From positions 372,001-436,000 of the forward strand of contig NZ_VORY01000001.1 in assembly GCF_007997295.1 (NCBI RefSeq): a stretch of DNA of 64,000 bases. Reading direction: 5' to 3'. Below are positions 35,801 through 42,968 of the stretch, piece by piece (positions within the stretch are counted from its first letter, which is position 1; each line of letters begins with the position of its first letter). The position numbers were made by a program, and so were the translations under genes. Source of the stretch: Gillisia hiemivivida. GTDB taxonomy: Bacteria > Bacteroidota > Bacteroidia > Flavobacteriales > Flavobacteriaceae. A model generated the notes under the pieces. That model had not been told where the DNA came from, did not search any database, and saw only the letters and a program-made list of their open reading frames with translations.

Positions 35801-36314
35801 AAAAATAACAATTGAAAATAATAATACTACGGCAGGGTATGGAGGAGCCTATTGGCAATATTTTGAAAACCTTGATAAGATTAATGATCATACCGAGAGT
35901 CCTTTAAATATAGAAAAGGAACTTTATTTAAATAATCCGGGTGATGTACTTCAGCAAATAAGTGAAACAACACCAATAAAATTAGGAGATTTAATTACCA
36001 TTAGATTAATAGTGAGAACTACTTCAGATATGGAATTTATTCATTTAAAAGATATGCGGGCAAGCGGGTTTGAACCTACCGATGTTTTAAGTGAGTATAA
36101 GTCGCAAGACAATACATATTACTATCAAAGCACAAGAGATGCTGCAACTCACTTTTTCTTCGATAATTTAAGAAAAGGCACGTACGTATTGGAATATACT
36201 GTTAGAGCAAATAATATTGGAAGCTTCTCTAATGGTATCACTCTTATTGAGAGTATGTATGCACCAGAATTTTCGGGACACACTCAGGGAATTAGCGTTA
36301 AAATAAAAGAATAA
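29859..36314 (+). CDS. Giant alpha-2-macroglobulin-like protein with inserted CarboxypepD_reg and TonB-plug module
   Basis: This is a 2151-residue exported protein with a signal peptide at 1-18 (FLSFSQ). Residues about 19-370 are helical. Macroglobulin (MG) domains follow, including an MG2 region with TMIYLDRSIYRPGQTVFFKG near 580. At 1192-1373 a CarboxypepD_reg-like beta sandwich (GRIIDEQGMILPGVNIIIKD) is followed by DEVVVIGYG and a SusC-like plug domain (LQGKVAGVEI ... IRGESSL ... PLFIVDGK ... IYGTAASNGAVIITTKKG). Directly afterwards the A2M domain starts (ARKNLDETAFFFPNLI, about 1381). So the insert sits where eukaryotic proteins carry the bait region. The thioester motif CSEQ is at Cys1614-Gln1617, followed by the alpha-helical toroid and C-terminal beta domains. 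No barrel follows the plug. Likely role: protease trapping or envelope defence in the periplasm or at the surface (inferred). Single gene, terminator after it. Confidence 0.88.
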   Translation: MNKFLTGIIFLFSFLSFSQQTEYNKLWEKIDSLEIIGKTDSANEFTKELIVVAANNKEYSNLLKGKLFHYKFHQINHEDSNQYILNDLNTWISKVPSPYKNILRSYKADFIMDYYRQNRWKLKNRSKIDNPKENELETWSMETLHDTIKNTFERSLVEKEVLIATSNSEISLLLDSNLLTRKYHPSVYDLLVSRLIEFYSESSFFTNEFAKVEFNWGNPKLFSTSLEFSAISILEIESSEIKTLKLYQQIERLHLQDKDPQSLVYWTIERLKFLKNKLDKEKSDILYLNALKELSKNYKNKDVEAVILYEIAYHYYSRSDTSTNTNINRKAALLYPNYLKNAIDIIDHLIANFPNTSSAQNAVSLKSTIKAPVLNSKVPSYLAVNEPGRIFISFKNIDTLNYKIIQVTKNFSSSLSYKTRDSNIKSLAEKHKASTQIVLPGLKDYNLHSTEIAFQGKDPGTYLVYLSTFDNYYSYGFFQVSNIAVSKLEFNTKSIFHAVDRKSGKNLKNVKFDLYGKEKLILTEKTDSNGVLTIKNTGSGYRNSSMRFSYKEDTLITNYNRGYYRRSNTEQPLISKTMIYLDRSIYRPGQTVFFKGVLLEHENDSTRTVPNEYVPVYVDDPNGEEIADFRLKTNKYGSFTGSFKLPKDGITGEFSIYTEKDSESETPFWNKIYDDGEFYENHTVFNVEEYKRPTFKIAFDTIKDSFKLKDSVSISGTVKSFMGAKISDAKVKFEVKRERFINSWWYRYYENAVVIYRDSVKTDKDGNFRISFIAEAEESNILNPDLIYRYTVDASATDITGETRSESKEIRIGNKNLVANLQLQENVVSGDTLKITAKTNNLNDNLVPVNGVLKIFKLKSPNRILQNRLWEAPEFNLISEEEFIKLFPEEPYKDGLPPEEWPKSQILFQVSFDSDGIFEETIPVQNNWEEGKYLVELEVENNNNITISKKIFAVNKKENNNAANKERLLVKLQNKDIREDGFANLLIKTAYKDLNLQVSAFNGNSVIFNEFLKIDGSREVKIPVGVILAPEIRILVSGVKNNAVIEETIDIPLENKINSLSITTKTFRNKIKPGLDETWSFDIKNELNEIPDAEILASMYDVSLDQFKIGTWETNPNFSFYRSDFPNYQNTSVGDISQLTSNIRSAWRYRPQKLFFDKLDDFGFYFGRPNSYNYRYYIQRKKIENDKPVLEGNLRGRIIDEQGMILPGVNIIIKDSRAETQTNFNGEFALNVNIGDVLTISIIGYTTFEYKVLNRDNVYLMLEEDSSALDEVVVIGYGIVADEEALVETDISSVLQGKVAGVEIKNNRIMIRGESSLKDGKTPLFIVDGKQVEEYNLNSGDILNIEILKAETAVAIYGTAASNGAVIITTKKGLAELGEVEARKNLDETAFFFPNLILGEDGNLEFSFTSPEALTSWKFRLLAHTKNWSTGKLQKNVITQKELNVIPNPPRFLREGDSIVFKAKVSNLSSESMTGNAILKLFNAVTMEPIDSIMGNIDNLKIFKMGASQSHAVSWKLFVPEDIPAVTYRILAKAGNFSDGEENLLPVLKNRMLVKESIPFFVRAGEKKDYFFESLLDNKSESLQNHKFTITYSSNPAWYAIQSLPYLMEYEHECSEQIFSRIFANSLGSKIVNSQPKIADVFREWEKDSSLVSNLDKNEELKSILLAETPWVRDAESETAQKKQVANLFKIQKLERENNESMSKLLRMQNSSGAFPWFSGGRDSYFITRHIVEGFGRLQKLGVDTNASTVLANSIRYLDNEFLNAKTNRQMFKSEESFRKSNYSLYYLYARSYHLKAYPLSKELVLLANEVIEVQKENWIQKSLYNKGILSYTLNQFGHKDVAAEILNSLKETAVYSENYGMYWKENQATWFYNRTPVETQALLIEAFSDVLNDQSAVEEMKVWLLQNKRTNHWATTKSTTAASYALLMKGGDWLSVSDNTEIKLGGEKIDPMKLEEIKKEAGTGYLKINWKGEEIVEDFGKITIENNNTTAGYGGAYWQYFENLDKINDHTESPLNIEKELYLNNPGDVLQQISETTPIKLGDLITIRLIVRTTSDMEFIHLKDMRASGFEPTDVLSEYKSQDNTYYYQSTRDAATHFFFDNLRKGTYVLEYTVRANNIGSFSNGITLIESMYAPEFSGHTQGISVKIKE

Positions 36315-36336
36315 ATATACTTTAGATTCATACGGT

Positions 36337-36368
36337 AAAAACCCTATCAATATTTGAAGGGGTTTTGT
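36337..36368 (+). terminator. Terminator of the macroglobulin-like gene
   Basis: Stem AAAACCC/GGGTTTT with an AT-rich loop, beginning 22 bases past the stop codon. Confidence 0.65.
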
Positions 36369-36505
36369 TCTTAAAACAATTATCAACATCAATCTAATAA
36401 TAATCTTTTTACAATTGCCTTATTCATTTTTAGTAGTCTCTTCAATTCATGAAAATTTTAAGAACATTCTATGAACTAGTTTAAGCTTAGCAGGGAATAA
36501 ATTTC

Positions 36506-36513
36506 TAAATTTG
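36506..36513 (+). promoter_or_regulatory. Candidate -7 element TAAATTTG for prs
   Basis: TAAATTTG matches the Bacteroidota -7 consensus TAnnTTTG and lies 48 bases before ATG 36562. No good TTTG -33 partner is visible at the usual spacing, so the call is tentative. Confidence 0.4.
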
Positions 36514-36561
36514 GGGCACACAACAAAAACCACAGTTTTCAACTTAAAAACATACCACGAA

Positions 36562-37503
36562 ATGCCAAATTTAATTCCCGAAGCAAAAATTTTTAATTGC
36601 ACCCAAAGTAGAGAACTTGCAGAAAAAATAGCTGCAGCCTACGGAGCACCACTGGGAAAAGTTATAACCAGTACTTATAGCGATGGAGAGTTTCAGCCTT
36701 CTTTCGAAGAATCTGTTAGGGGTTCTCGTGTGTTCATTATTGGCTCAACACATCCTGGAGCAGATCACCTTATGGAAATGTTATTGATGTTGGATGCAGC
36801 AAAAAGAGCTTCAGCAAGACATATTACAGCGGTGATGCCTTATTTTGGATGGGCTAGACAGGATAGAAAAGATAAACCTAGAGTTCCTATTGCTGCAAAA
36901 ATGGTAGCGAGTATCCTAGAGACTGCCGGAGCCACTAGGATTATAACAATGGATCTTCACGCAGATCAAATTCAGGGATTCTTTGAAAAACCAGTAGATC
37001 ATTTATTTGCTTCTACAGTTTTCTTGCCTTATTTAAGGAGTTTAAATTTAGATAATCTAACTATAGCTTCTCCAGACATGGGTGGTTCCAAAAGAGCCTA
37101 TGCCTATTCTAAAGCTATGGAAAGCGATGTGGTGATTTGTTATAAACAACGTGCTAAAGCCAATGTAATATCCCATATGGAACTTATTGGCGACGTAACT
37201 GGTAAGAATGTGGTTTTGGTAGATGATATGGTAGATACTGCTGGTACACTTACCAAAGCAGCAGATGTAATGATGGCAAAAGGCGCTATTAGTGTAAGAG
37301 CTATTTGTACACATCCGGTACTTTCCGGAGATGCATATAAGAGAATTGAAAACTCACAACTATTGGAGTTAATTGTAACCGATTCTATCCCTTTAAAACA
37401 AAAATGCGATAAAATTAGAGTAGTAAGCTGTGCTGATCTTTTTGCTGATGTTATGTCTCGCGTACACAACAATAAATCTATCAGCTCTAAATTTATAATG
37501 TAA
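36562..37503 (+). CDS. prs: Ribose-phosphate pyrophosphokinase
   Basis: This 313-residue enzyme makes PRPP from ribose 5-phosphate and ATP for nucleotide, His and Trp synthesis. I choose ATG 36562 over an in-frame TTG at 36511, because family members begin just before the first strand (EAKIFNCTQSRELAEKIAAA) and a candidate promoter overlaps the TTG. Motifs: the YSDGEFQPSF strand, PYFGWARQDRKDKPR (ATP flexible loop), TMDLHADQIQGFF and the PRPP-binding loop VVLVDDMVDTAGT. It is followed after 111 bases by rplY. The prs-rplY-pth order is widely conserved in bacteria and confirms the calls. Confidence 0.97.
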   Translation: MPNLIPEAKIFNCTQSRELAEKIAAAYGAPLGKVITSTYSDGEFQPSFEESVRGSRVFIIGSTHPGADHLMEMLLMLDAAKRASARHITAVMPYFGWARQDRKDKPRVPIAAKMVASILETAGATRIITMDLHADQIQGFFEKPVDHLFASTVFLPYLRSLNLDNLTIASPDMGGSKRAYAYSKAMESDVVICYKQRAKANVISHMELIGDVTGKNVVLVDDMVDTAGTLTKAADVMMAKGAISVRAICTHPVLSGDAYKRIENSQLLELIVTDSIPLKQKCDKIRVVSCADLFADVMSRVHNNKSISSKFIM

Positions 37504-37614
37504 TCTTATTTTTAGCTAAAACACTTAATAAAGCAAAAGACGTTTAATTATTTCCATTTCAGTATTTTATACTACCGAAAAAAGTCGCACCTTTGCACAC
37601 TAAAATTTTTTATA

Positions 37615-38253
37615 ATGAAATCAATCACGATCAACGGATCTAAAAGAGAAAGCGTAGGCAAGAAAGAAACTAAAGCCTTACGTAATGCTGGACAGGTACC
37701 TTGCGTAGTATACGGAGGAGGCGAACCATTACATTTTTCAGCAGATGAAACTGCCTTCAAACCCCTTGTATACACAGCAGATGTGCATACAGTGATAATT
37801 ACTTTGGAAGGTGGAGAGAAAATTGACGCTGTTCTTCAGGACATCCAATTTCACCCAGTAACCGATGCTATCCTACACATGGATTTCTATCAAATATTTG
37901 ACGACAAGGAAATCACTATGCAAATTCCTGTACACACTAAAGGTGTGCCACGTGGAGTTAAAAATGGTGGGGTTTTACGTTACAACTTGCGTCGTTTAAG
38001 AGTAAAAGGTCTTCCAGGAAATCTTCCGGATTTTGTTGAAGCCAATGTGACCCCTCTTAAGATTGGAAACAAATTGTATGTAACTGCTTTAGCAAGTGAT
38101 AATTTTATAATTCAACATCCAGAAAATACTGTGGTTTGTCAAGTTAAGACATCTCGTAATATTACTGCTGAACTTGATGAGGAAGAAGATGAAGTTGCTG
38201 CAGATGAGGTAGAATCTACTCAGGTAGATGATGCTGCTGCTGTAAAAGAGTAA
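37615..38253 (+). CDS. rplY: 50S ribosomal protein L25 (long Ctc form)
   Basis: This 212-residue protein is the long form with an N-terminal 5S-rRNA-binding L25 domain ([30 protein letters not shown], about 1-95) and a C-terminal TL5 beta domain (about 97-185). It ends in an acidic tail rich in Glu, Asp and Val. Its place between prs and pth is the usual one. A -7-like CACCTTTG at about 37589 just before it suggests its own promoter. A strong terminator lies 27 bases after the stop. Confidence 0.95.
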   Translation: MKSITINGSKRESVGKKETKALRNAGQVPCVVYGGGEPLHFSADETAFKPLVYTADVHTVIITLEGGEKIDAVLQDIQFHPVTDAILHMDFYQIFDDKEITMQIPVHTKGVPRGVKNGGVLRYNLRRLRVKGLPGNLPDFVEANVTPLKIGNKLYVTALASDNFIIQHPENTVVCQVKTSRNITAELDEEEDEVAADEVESTQVDDAAAVKE

Positions 38254-38280
38254 TCTTTCATATATAGCACAAAATTTAAA

Positions 38281-38322
38281 AGCATTCCTATTCCGATTAT
38301 TTCGGGATTCGGAATGCTTTTT
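38281..38322 (+). terminator. Terminator after rplY
   Basis: A long stem AGCATTCC/GGAATGCT, with further pairing inside (TTCCGA/TCGGGA), ends in a T run. It separates rplY from pth. Confidence 0.8.
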
Positions 38323-38435
38323 TATTTATAAATAGTTTTATACGCGTTATATTATTTCTGATGCTATTAAAAGTGTCATCTAAAATTGGTAAGGCTAAGA
38401 ATATTATTAATTTTATATTTACCAAAACAAATTCC

Positions 38436-39062
38436 ATGTTGGCATTCTTCGGAAGAATATTTAGCAAAAAACCATCAGAGGAACAAGTAGACCCTATGAA
38501 GAAATTTTTGATTGCTGGGCTTGGAAATATAGGTCCCAAGTACCACAATACCAGACATAATATTGGTTTTAAAGTGGTAGATTACTTAGCCGAAAAAGAG
38601 GGGGTTTCCTTTGCAACCGATAAGCTTGGAGATATTGCAAGCTTCAGATTTAAGGGGAGAACCTTTATTCTACTAAAACCTAGCACTTATATGAATCTTA
38701 GTGGGAAAGCGGTAAACTATTGGCTTACCAAGGAAAAAATCCCTTTGGAGAATTTGCTGGTAGTAACAGATGATCTTAATCTTAATTTTGGAGCTATTCG
38801 GGTTAAGACCAAAGGAAGTGATGGCGGACATAATGGATTAAAGGATATTCAACTTCAGCTAAACACAACTACTTATAATAGATTTAGGTTTGGGATAAGC
38901 GATGAGTTTTCTAAAGGGCGTCAGGTAGATTATGTTTTGGGAGATTGGTCTTCAGAAGAAGAAAAAAATCTTCCCGAACGCTTAGAAAAAGCTGCTGAAC
39001 TTATAAAATCCTTTGCAACTGCAGGAATAAATATCACAATGAATACTTTTAACGGTAAATAA
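38436..39062 (+). CDS. pth: Peptidyl-tRNA hydrolase
   Basis: This enzyme of about 208 residues frees tRNA from stalled peptidyl-tRNA. The catalytic core begins [20 protein letters not shown] (the His in TRHN is catalytic), with [11 protein letters not shown] and [20 protein letters not shown] then HNGL. The frame is open upstream to 38361. I pick ATG 38436, which gives a 20-residue lead ([17 protein letters not shown]) of the kind seen in Flavobacteriia; the core Met at 38496 is an alternative. Eight bases later a TTG starts ribF. Cytoplasmic monomer. Confidence 0.93.
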   Translation: MLAFFGRIFSKKPSEEQVDPMKKFLIAGLGNIGPKYHNTRHNIGFKVVDYLAEKEGVSFATDKLGDIASFRFKGRTFILLKPSTYMNLSGKAVNYWLTKEKIPLENLLVVTDDLNLNFGAIRVKTKGSDGGHNGLKDIQLQLNTTTYNRFRFGISDEFSKGRQVDYVLGDWSSEEEKNLPERLEKAAELIKSFATAGINITMNTFNGK

Positions 39063-39070
39063 AAAGTCAC

Positions 39071-40009
39071 TTGAAAGAACATCTAGGAGCATATACTTTT
39101 AAAAGTGAATACCCAACGGTAATAACCATTGGCACTTTCGATGGGGTGCATGCTGGCCATCAAAAGATTATAGAAAAGCTGGTAAATACAGCGAAGATCA
39201 GCAATATGGAATCGGCGATTCTTACCTTCTTTCCACATCCAAGGATGGTATTGCAAAAGGAAAGCGATATTAAACTCATCAATACCATAGACGAGCGTAA
39301 AAAGCTTCTTTCCGATTCTGGGATAGATCATCTTATTATTCATCCGTTCACCCATCAATTTTCCAGACTTACAGCACAAGAATTTGTACGCGATATTCTT
39401 GTAAATAAACTGAATGCCAAAAAGATCATTATTGGCTATGATCATAGATTTGGAAGAAATAGAACTGCAGATATCAATACCTTAAAGGAATTTGGGAAGG
39501 AATATGACTTTGAGGTAGAGGAAATTGGTAAACAAGAGATAGAAGATGTCGCAGTAAGTTCTACAAAAATCAGAAAATCCCTGATGGAAGGGAATGTAGA
39601 ACAAGCGAATCGCTATCTTAAACAACCCTTTATGCTAACAGGAATTGTGGTAAAAGGAAAAGGACTGGGAAAAGATTTTGGATACCCGACGGCTAATTTA
39701 AAAATTGAAGAAAATTATAAATTGATTCCGAAAAACGGGGTTTATATAGCACGTGCAGTAATAGATGAAATTCCATATTTTGGAATGATGAATATTGGAA
39801 CCAATCCTACAGTGGGTGGCACAGAGCAAACTATAGAGACCTATTTTTTTATGTTGGATAAGGATCTTTACGGACAAAAGTTGGAAATCGAGTTGCTTAC
39901 CAGAATTCGAGATGAAAAGAGTTTCGATTCTATAGAATCTTTAAAAAGAGCGATGAAACAAGATGAAGCTTTTAGTTCGCAGTTTATCAAAGACAACTAT
40001 GCTGAATAG
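39071..40009 (+). CDS. ribF: Bifunctional riboflavin kinase / FAD synthetase
   Basis: This 312-residue protein has two enzymes. The N-terminal FAD synthetase (nucleotidyltransferase fold) contains VITIGTFDGVHAGHQKIIEK and HDRFGR-like YDHRFGRNRTADI, then VSSTKIRKSLMEGNVEQANR. The C-terminal riboflavin kinase has GKGLGKDFGYPTANLKI and NGVYIARAVID and MMNIGTNPTVGG. The start is TTG at 39071; no ATG lies close enough to preserve the first strand, so a non-ATG start is needed. The next gene starts 11 bases before this stop, indicating coupling. It supplies FMN and FAD, including for the flavin subunit of the molybdenum hydroxylase nearby. Confidence 0.95.
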   Translation: MKEHLGAYTFKSEYPTVITIGTFDGVHAGHQKIIEKLVNTAKISNMESAILTFFPHPRMVLQKESDIKLINTIDERKKLLSDSGIDHLIIHPFTHQFSRLTAQEFVRDILVNKLNAKKIIIGYDHRFGRNRTADINTLKEFGKEYDFEVEEIGKQEIEDVAVSSTKIRKSLMEGNVEQANRYLKQPFMLTGIVVKGKGLGKDFGYPTANLKIEENYKLIPKNGVYIARAVIDEIPYFGMMNIGTNPTVGGTEQTIETYFFMLDKDLYGQKLEIELLTRIRDEKSFDSIESLKRAMKQDEAFSSQFIKDNYAE

Positions 40010-41318
40010 GTTCCTCTTTACCCGGATAGATAATTCTGCATTGGTAGTTTTCCGTGTATTTTTTGGGCTGTTAATAGCATTAGAAGCTTTTGGGAGTATT
40101 GCTACAGGTTGGATAAAACGTACACTTATAGAGCCGCAGGAAACTTTCAATTTTATTGGTTTCGAATTTTTACAACCGCTTCCCGGAAATGGGATGCTAT
40201 ACTACTATGGAGTGATGGGCTTGTTCGGCTTATTGGTTATGGTAGGTTACAAATATAGATTCAGTATATTTTGTTATACCATCATGTGGGCATCGGTCTA
40301 CCTGATGCAAAAATCCTCTTATAACAATCATTATTATTTATTGATGCTCTTATGTGGGATCATGTTCTTTTTGCCGGCACATAAAAATGCTTCTATAGAT
40401 GCATGGAGAAATGCATCGCTTCGGGAAATCTCAATGCCTCGTTGGGTTTGGCTTTTTATTGTATTTCAAATGTGGATCGTTTACACCTACGCATCGGTAG
40501 CAAAATTATATCCAGATTGGTTTAATGGTGAGTTTCCAAGGCTCTTGATGAGTTCTAAAGCAGATTATTGGCTCATAGGAGATTTGCTTCAGCAGGGATG
40601 GGCACACATGAGTATTTCTTGGTTTGGGTTTTTATTCGATCTTTTAATAATTCCACTATTACTCTATAAAAAAACCAGAGTTCCAGTATTTATTGCAGCC
40701 ATTTTCTTCCACTTATTTAATAGTTTTATTTTTCATATTGGGATCTTCCCATATCTCTCGCTCGCATTGATCTTGTTCTTTTTCCCTTCAGAAAAAATAA
40801 ACAAATGGTTTCTAAGAGGGAAAAAGAAATATTATGATGAGAAGGAAATCATTATTCCGAAATATAGAAATGCCTTTTTAGCAGTGATCTCTATTTGGTT
40901 TATTTTTCAGTTAGGATTGCCATTAAGACATTGGTTTTATGAAGATGATGTATTATGGACAGAGGAGGGGCACCGTCTTTCTTGGAGAATGATGTTGCGT
41001 AGTAAAAGCGGGAGAAGTGCTTTTAGGGTGGTAGATAAAGACACTAAAAAAGTGGAGTATATAGATAAAACGAAATTTTTATCCAACAAACAATTAAGAG
41101 CTATAAGCTCTAAGCCAGACATGATCTGGCAATTTTCACAGCGTTTAAAACGTGAGTATGCCAAGAAAGGTCAAGACGTGCAGATTTTTGTAGACTCTAA
41201 AGTAAGTGTAAATGGAAGACCCTATCAACAATTCATAGATCCTAAGGTGGATCTTGCAAATGAGAAGTGGCATCACTTTAAGCACCACGACTGGATTTTA
41301 CCTTCTAAATTAGACTGA
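39999..41318 (+). CDS. HTTM domain membrane protein (vitamin K-dependent carboxylase-like)
   Basis: This 439-residue integral membrane protein starts at ATG 39999, which overlaps ribF by 11 bases; the ATG at 39963 would add an unlikely 12 residues. The N-terminal HTTM domain (horizontally transferred transmembrane) holds at least seven hydrophobic helices (for example VFRVFFGLLIALEAF, PLPGNGMLYYYGVMGLFGLL, ILFFFP). A soluble C-terminal part of about 130 residues follows (LPLRHWFYEDDVLWTEEGHR onward). The pattern follows the bacterial homologues of vitamin K-dependent gamma-glutamyl carboxylase. Whether carboxylation is the real reaction in Bacteroidota is unknown. Close coupling to ribF is probably only operon history. 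Confidence 0.85.
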   Translation: MLNRFLFTRIDNSALVVFRVFFGLLIALEAFGSIATGWIKRTLIEPQETFNFIGFEFLQPLPGNGMLYYYGVMGLFGLLVMVGYKYRFSIFCYTIMWASVYLMQKSSYNNHYYLLMLLCGIMFFLPAHKNASIDAWRNASLREISMPRWVWLFIVFQMWIVYTYASVAKLYPDWFNGEFPRLLMSSKADYWLIGDLLQQGWAHMSISWFGFLFDLLIIPLLLYKKTRVPVFIAAIFFHLFNSFIFHIGIFPYLSLALILFFFPSEKINKWFLRGKKKYYDEKEIIIPKYRNAFLAVISIWFIFQLGLPLRHWFYEDDVLWTEEGHRLSWRMMLRSKSGRSAFRVVDKDTKKVEYIDKTKFLSNKQLRAISSKPDMIWQFSQRLKREYAKKGQDVQIFVDSKVSVNGRPYQQFIDPKVDLANEKWHHFKHHDWILPSKLD

Positions 41319-41337
41319 TATTTTTACTTGCTTTTGT

Positions 41338-41345
41338 TACATTTG
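41338..41345 (+). promoter_or_regulatory. Candidate -7 element TACATTTG for serS
   Basis: TACATTTG fits TAnnTTTG and lies 26 bases before the serS ATG. No TTTG is found at the -33 distance. Confidence 0.4.
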
Positions 41346-41371
41346 CTGCTTATTAAAAATTAGTTGGCCTT

Positions 41372-42643
41372 ATGTTACAAGTTAGCAATATTAGAGCGCA
41401 TAAAGAGGGGTATATCCAAGCCCTTAAAAAGAGAAATTTTAATGCTGAAGATGTCTTTGAAGAGATCTTAACATTAGATGAATCCCGCCGCTCCACACAA
41501 ACGCAATTAGATGAAACTTTGGCCGAATCCAATCAGCTTTCCAAGGAAATTGGAATGTTGTTTAAATCTGGTGAGCAGCAAAAAGCGAATATTTTAAAAG
41601 AGAAAACTTCTCAATTAAAAGATAAGTCTAAAGAGCTTTCAGATAGTTTTAATGAAACGCTGGCCAAATTAGAGCAACTGCTTTATACAGTACCCAATAT
41701 TCCCAACGATCTGGTTCCTGCAGGAACTACCGAAGATGACAATGAAGAGATCTTTAATGAAGGAGATATTCCTGTATTGGCGGAAGGTTCTTTGCCTCAC
41801 TGGGAATTGGCGAAGAAATATGATATTATAGATTTTGAGTTAGGCAATAAAATTACGGGTGCAGGATTTCCTGTTTATAAAGGTAAAGGAGCAAGGTTAC
41901 AGCGAGCCTTGATCACATATTTTCTAGATAAAGCTGTAGATGCTGGTTATACTGAATTTCAATTACCATTATTGGTAAATGAAGCTTCAGGATTTGGAAC
42001 TGGACAATTACCAGATAAAGAAGGGCAGATGTATCATGTTACTGAAGATGATCTTTATTTAATTCCTACTGCAGAGGTGCCAATGACCAATCTTTTTAGA
42101 GATAGAATGCTTACTGAAGCAGATCTGCCTATTTCTTGTACTGGCCACACCCCTTGTTTTAGAAGAGAGGCTGGATCTTATGGAGCACATGTTCGAGGTT
42201 TGAACAGGCTGCATCAATTTGATAAAGTGGAAATTGTACGCATCGAAAAGCCTGAGAATTCTTATGCGGCATTAGATGGAATGGTAGATCATATTAAAGA
42301 TCTATTGCAAGATTTAAAGTTGCCATACAGAATTTTAAGACTGTGTGGTGGAGATCTTGGATTTACAGCTGCAGTTACTTACGACTTTGAGGTGTTTTCT
42401 ACTGCTCAGGATCGTTGGTTAGAAATAAGTTCTGTTTCTAACTTCGAGACTTTTCAAGCCAATAGATTGAAGTTAAGGTACAAGGATAAAGACGGTAAAA
42501 AGGAACTGGTGCATACTTTAAATGGAAGTGCTTTGGCATTACCAAGAGTACTGGCCGGAATCCTTGAAAATTATCAAACTCCGGAAGGGATTAAAGTACC
42601 GGAAGTATTGGTGAAGTATACAGGATTTAAAATGATCGATTAG
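41372..42643 (+). CDS. serS: Seryl-tRNA synthetase
   Basis: This 423-residue class II synthetase starts with the tRNA-binding coiled-coil arm (about 28-105, Lys/Glu/Gln-rich heptads including SNQLSKEIGMLFKSGEQQ). The catalytic core follows, with a motif 2 region GHTPCFRREAGSYGAHVRGL and a motif 3 region LNGSALALPRVLAGILENYQ. It charges tRNA-Ser with serine. Length is normal. Palindromic repeats follow at once, then a TPR gene. No odd features. Confidence 0.98.
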   Translation: MLQVSNIRAHKEGYIQALKKRNFNAEDVFEEILTLDESRRSTQTQLDETLAESNQLSKEIGMLFKSGEQQKANILKEKTSQLKDKSKELSDSFNETLAKLEQLLYTVPNIPNDLVPAGTTEDDNEEIFNEGDIPVLAEGSLPHWELAKKYDIIDFELGNKITGAGFPVYKGKGARLQRALITYFLDKAVDAGYTEFQLPLLVNEASGFGTGQLPDKEGQMYHVTEDDLYLIPTAEVPMTNLFRDRMLTEADLPISCTGHTPCFRREAGSYGAHVRGLNRLHQFDKVEIVRIEKPENSYAALDGMVDHIKDLLQDLKLPYRILRLCGGDLGFTAAVTYDFEVFSTAQDRWLEISSVSNFETFQANRLKLRYKDKDGKKELVHTLNGSALALPRVLAGILENYQTPEGIKVPEVLVKYTGFKMID

Positions 42644-42650
42644 TTTACTT

Positions 42651-42836
42651 TGTCATTCCGACGAAGGAGGAATCTCTCAAAAGTGAAGATTGTAACTCTT
42701 TGAGATCCTTCCTTCGTCAGGATGACAAGTTTAACCTTTTGTCATTCCGACGTTAGGAGGAATCTCTTGCAAACTTCTATCCTACGTCTTGCTCCTTTGA
42801 GATTCTTCAATCCACTGCGTTTTTTTCAGAATGACA
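42651..42836 (+). repeat. Two tandem TGTCATTCCGA palindromes (most of the 42644-42962 gap)
   Basis: Unit 1 (42651-42727) reads TGTCATTCCGACGAAGGAGG ... CCTTCGTCAGGATGACA. Unit 2 (42740-42836) repeats the left arm with a T-for-A type change and ends CAGAATGACA. Each is an imperfect inverted repeat capable of a long stem and could act as a transcription end for serS. The remaining 120 bases up to the TPR gene show only AT-rich sequence and that gene's promoter. Confidence 0.85.
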
Positions 42837-42939
42837 AGCGGGGGTTCCTTTGTAATTCAGGCGTTATATAAATTGAGAATTAAAATTTAAAAAAGGCAAG
42901 CAGTGCTTGCTTTTAATCTTATATAGTTAATTCCAAACA

Positions 42940-42968
42940 CCGCATTTTGTTATCTTTACAAAATGCGG
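42940..42968 (+). promoter_or_regulatory. Perfect 11-bp inverted repeat across the TPR gene start, with -7-like loop
   Basis: CCGCATTTTGT (42940-42950) pairs with ACAAAATGCGG (42958-42968). The right arm contains the ATG at 42963. The 7-base loop TATCTTT plus the next A gives TATCTTTA, close to the -7 consensus. If that is the promoter, transcription would start at or next to the ATG (leaderless mRNA), and the palindrome could be an operator. Confidence 0.5.

Noticed and set aside
38297-38548. Minus-strand 83-codon frame
   Set aside because: It lies over the rplY terminator and the start of pth in the opposite strand, and its residues show no domain pattern.
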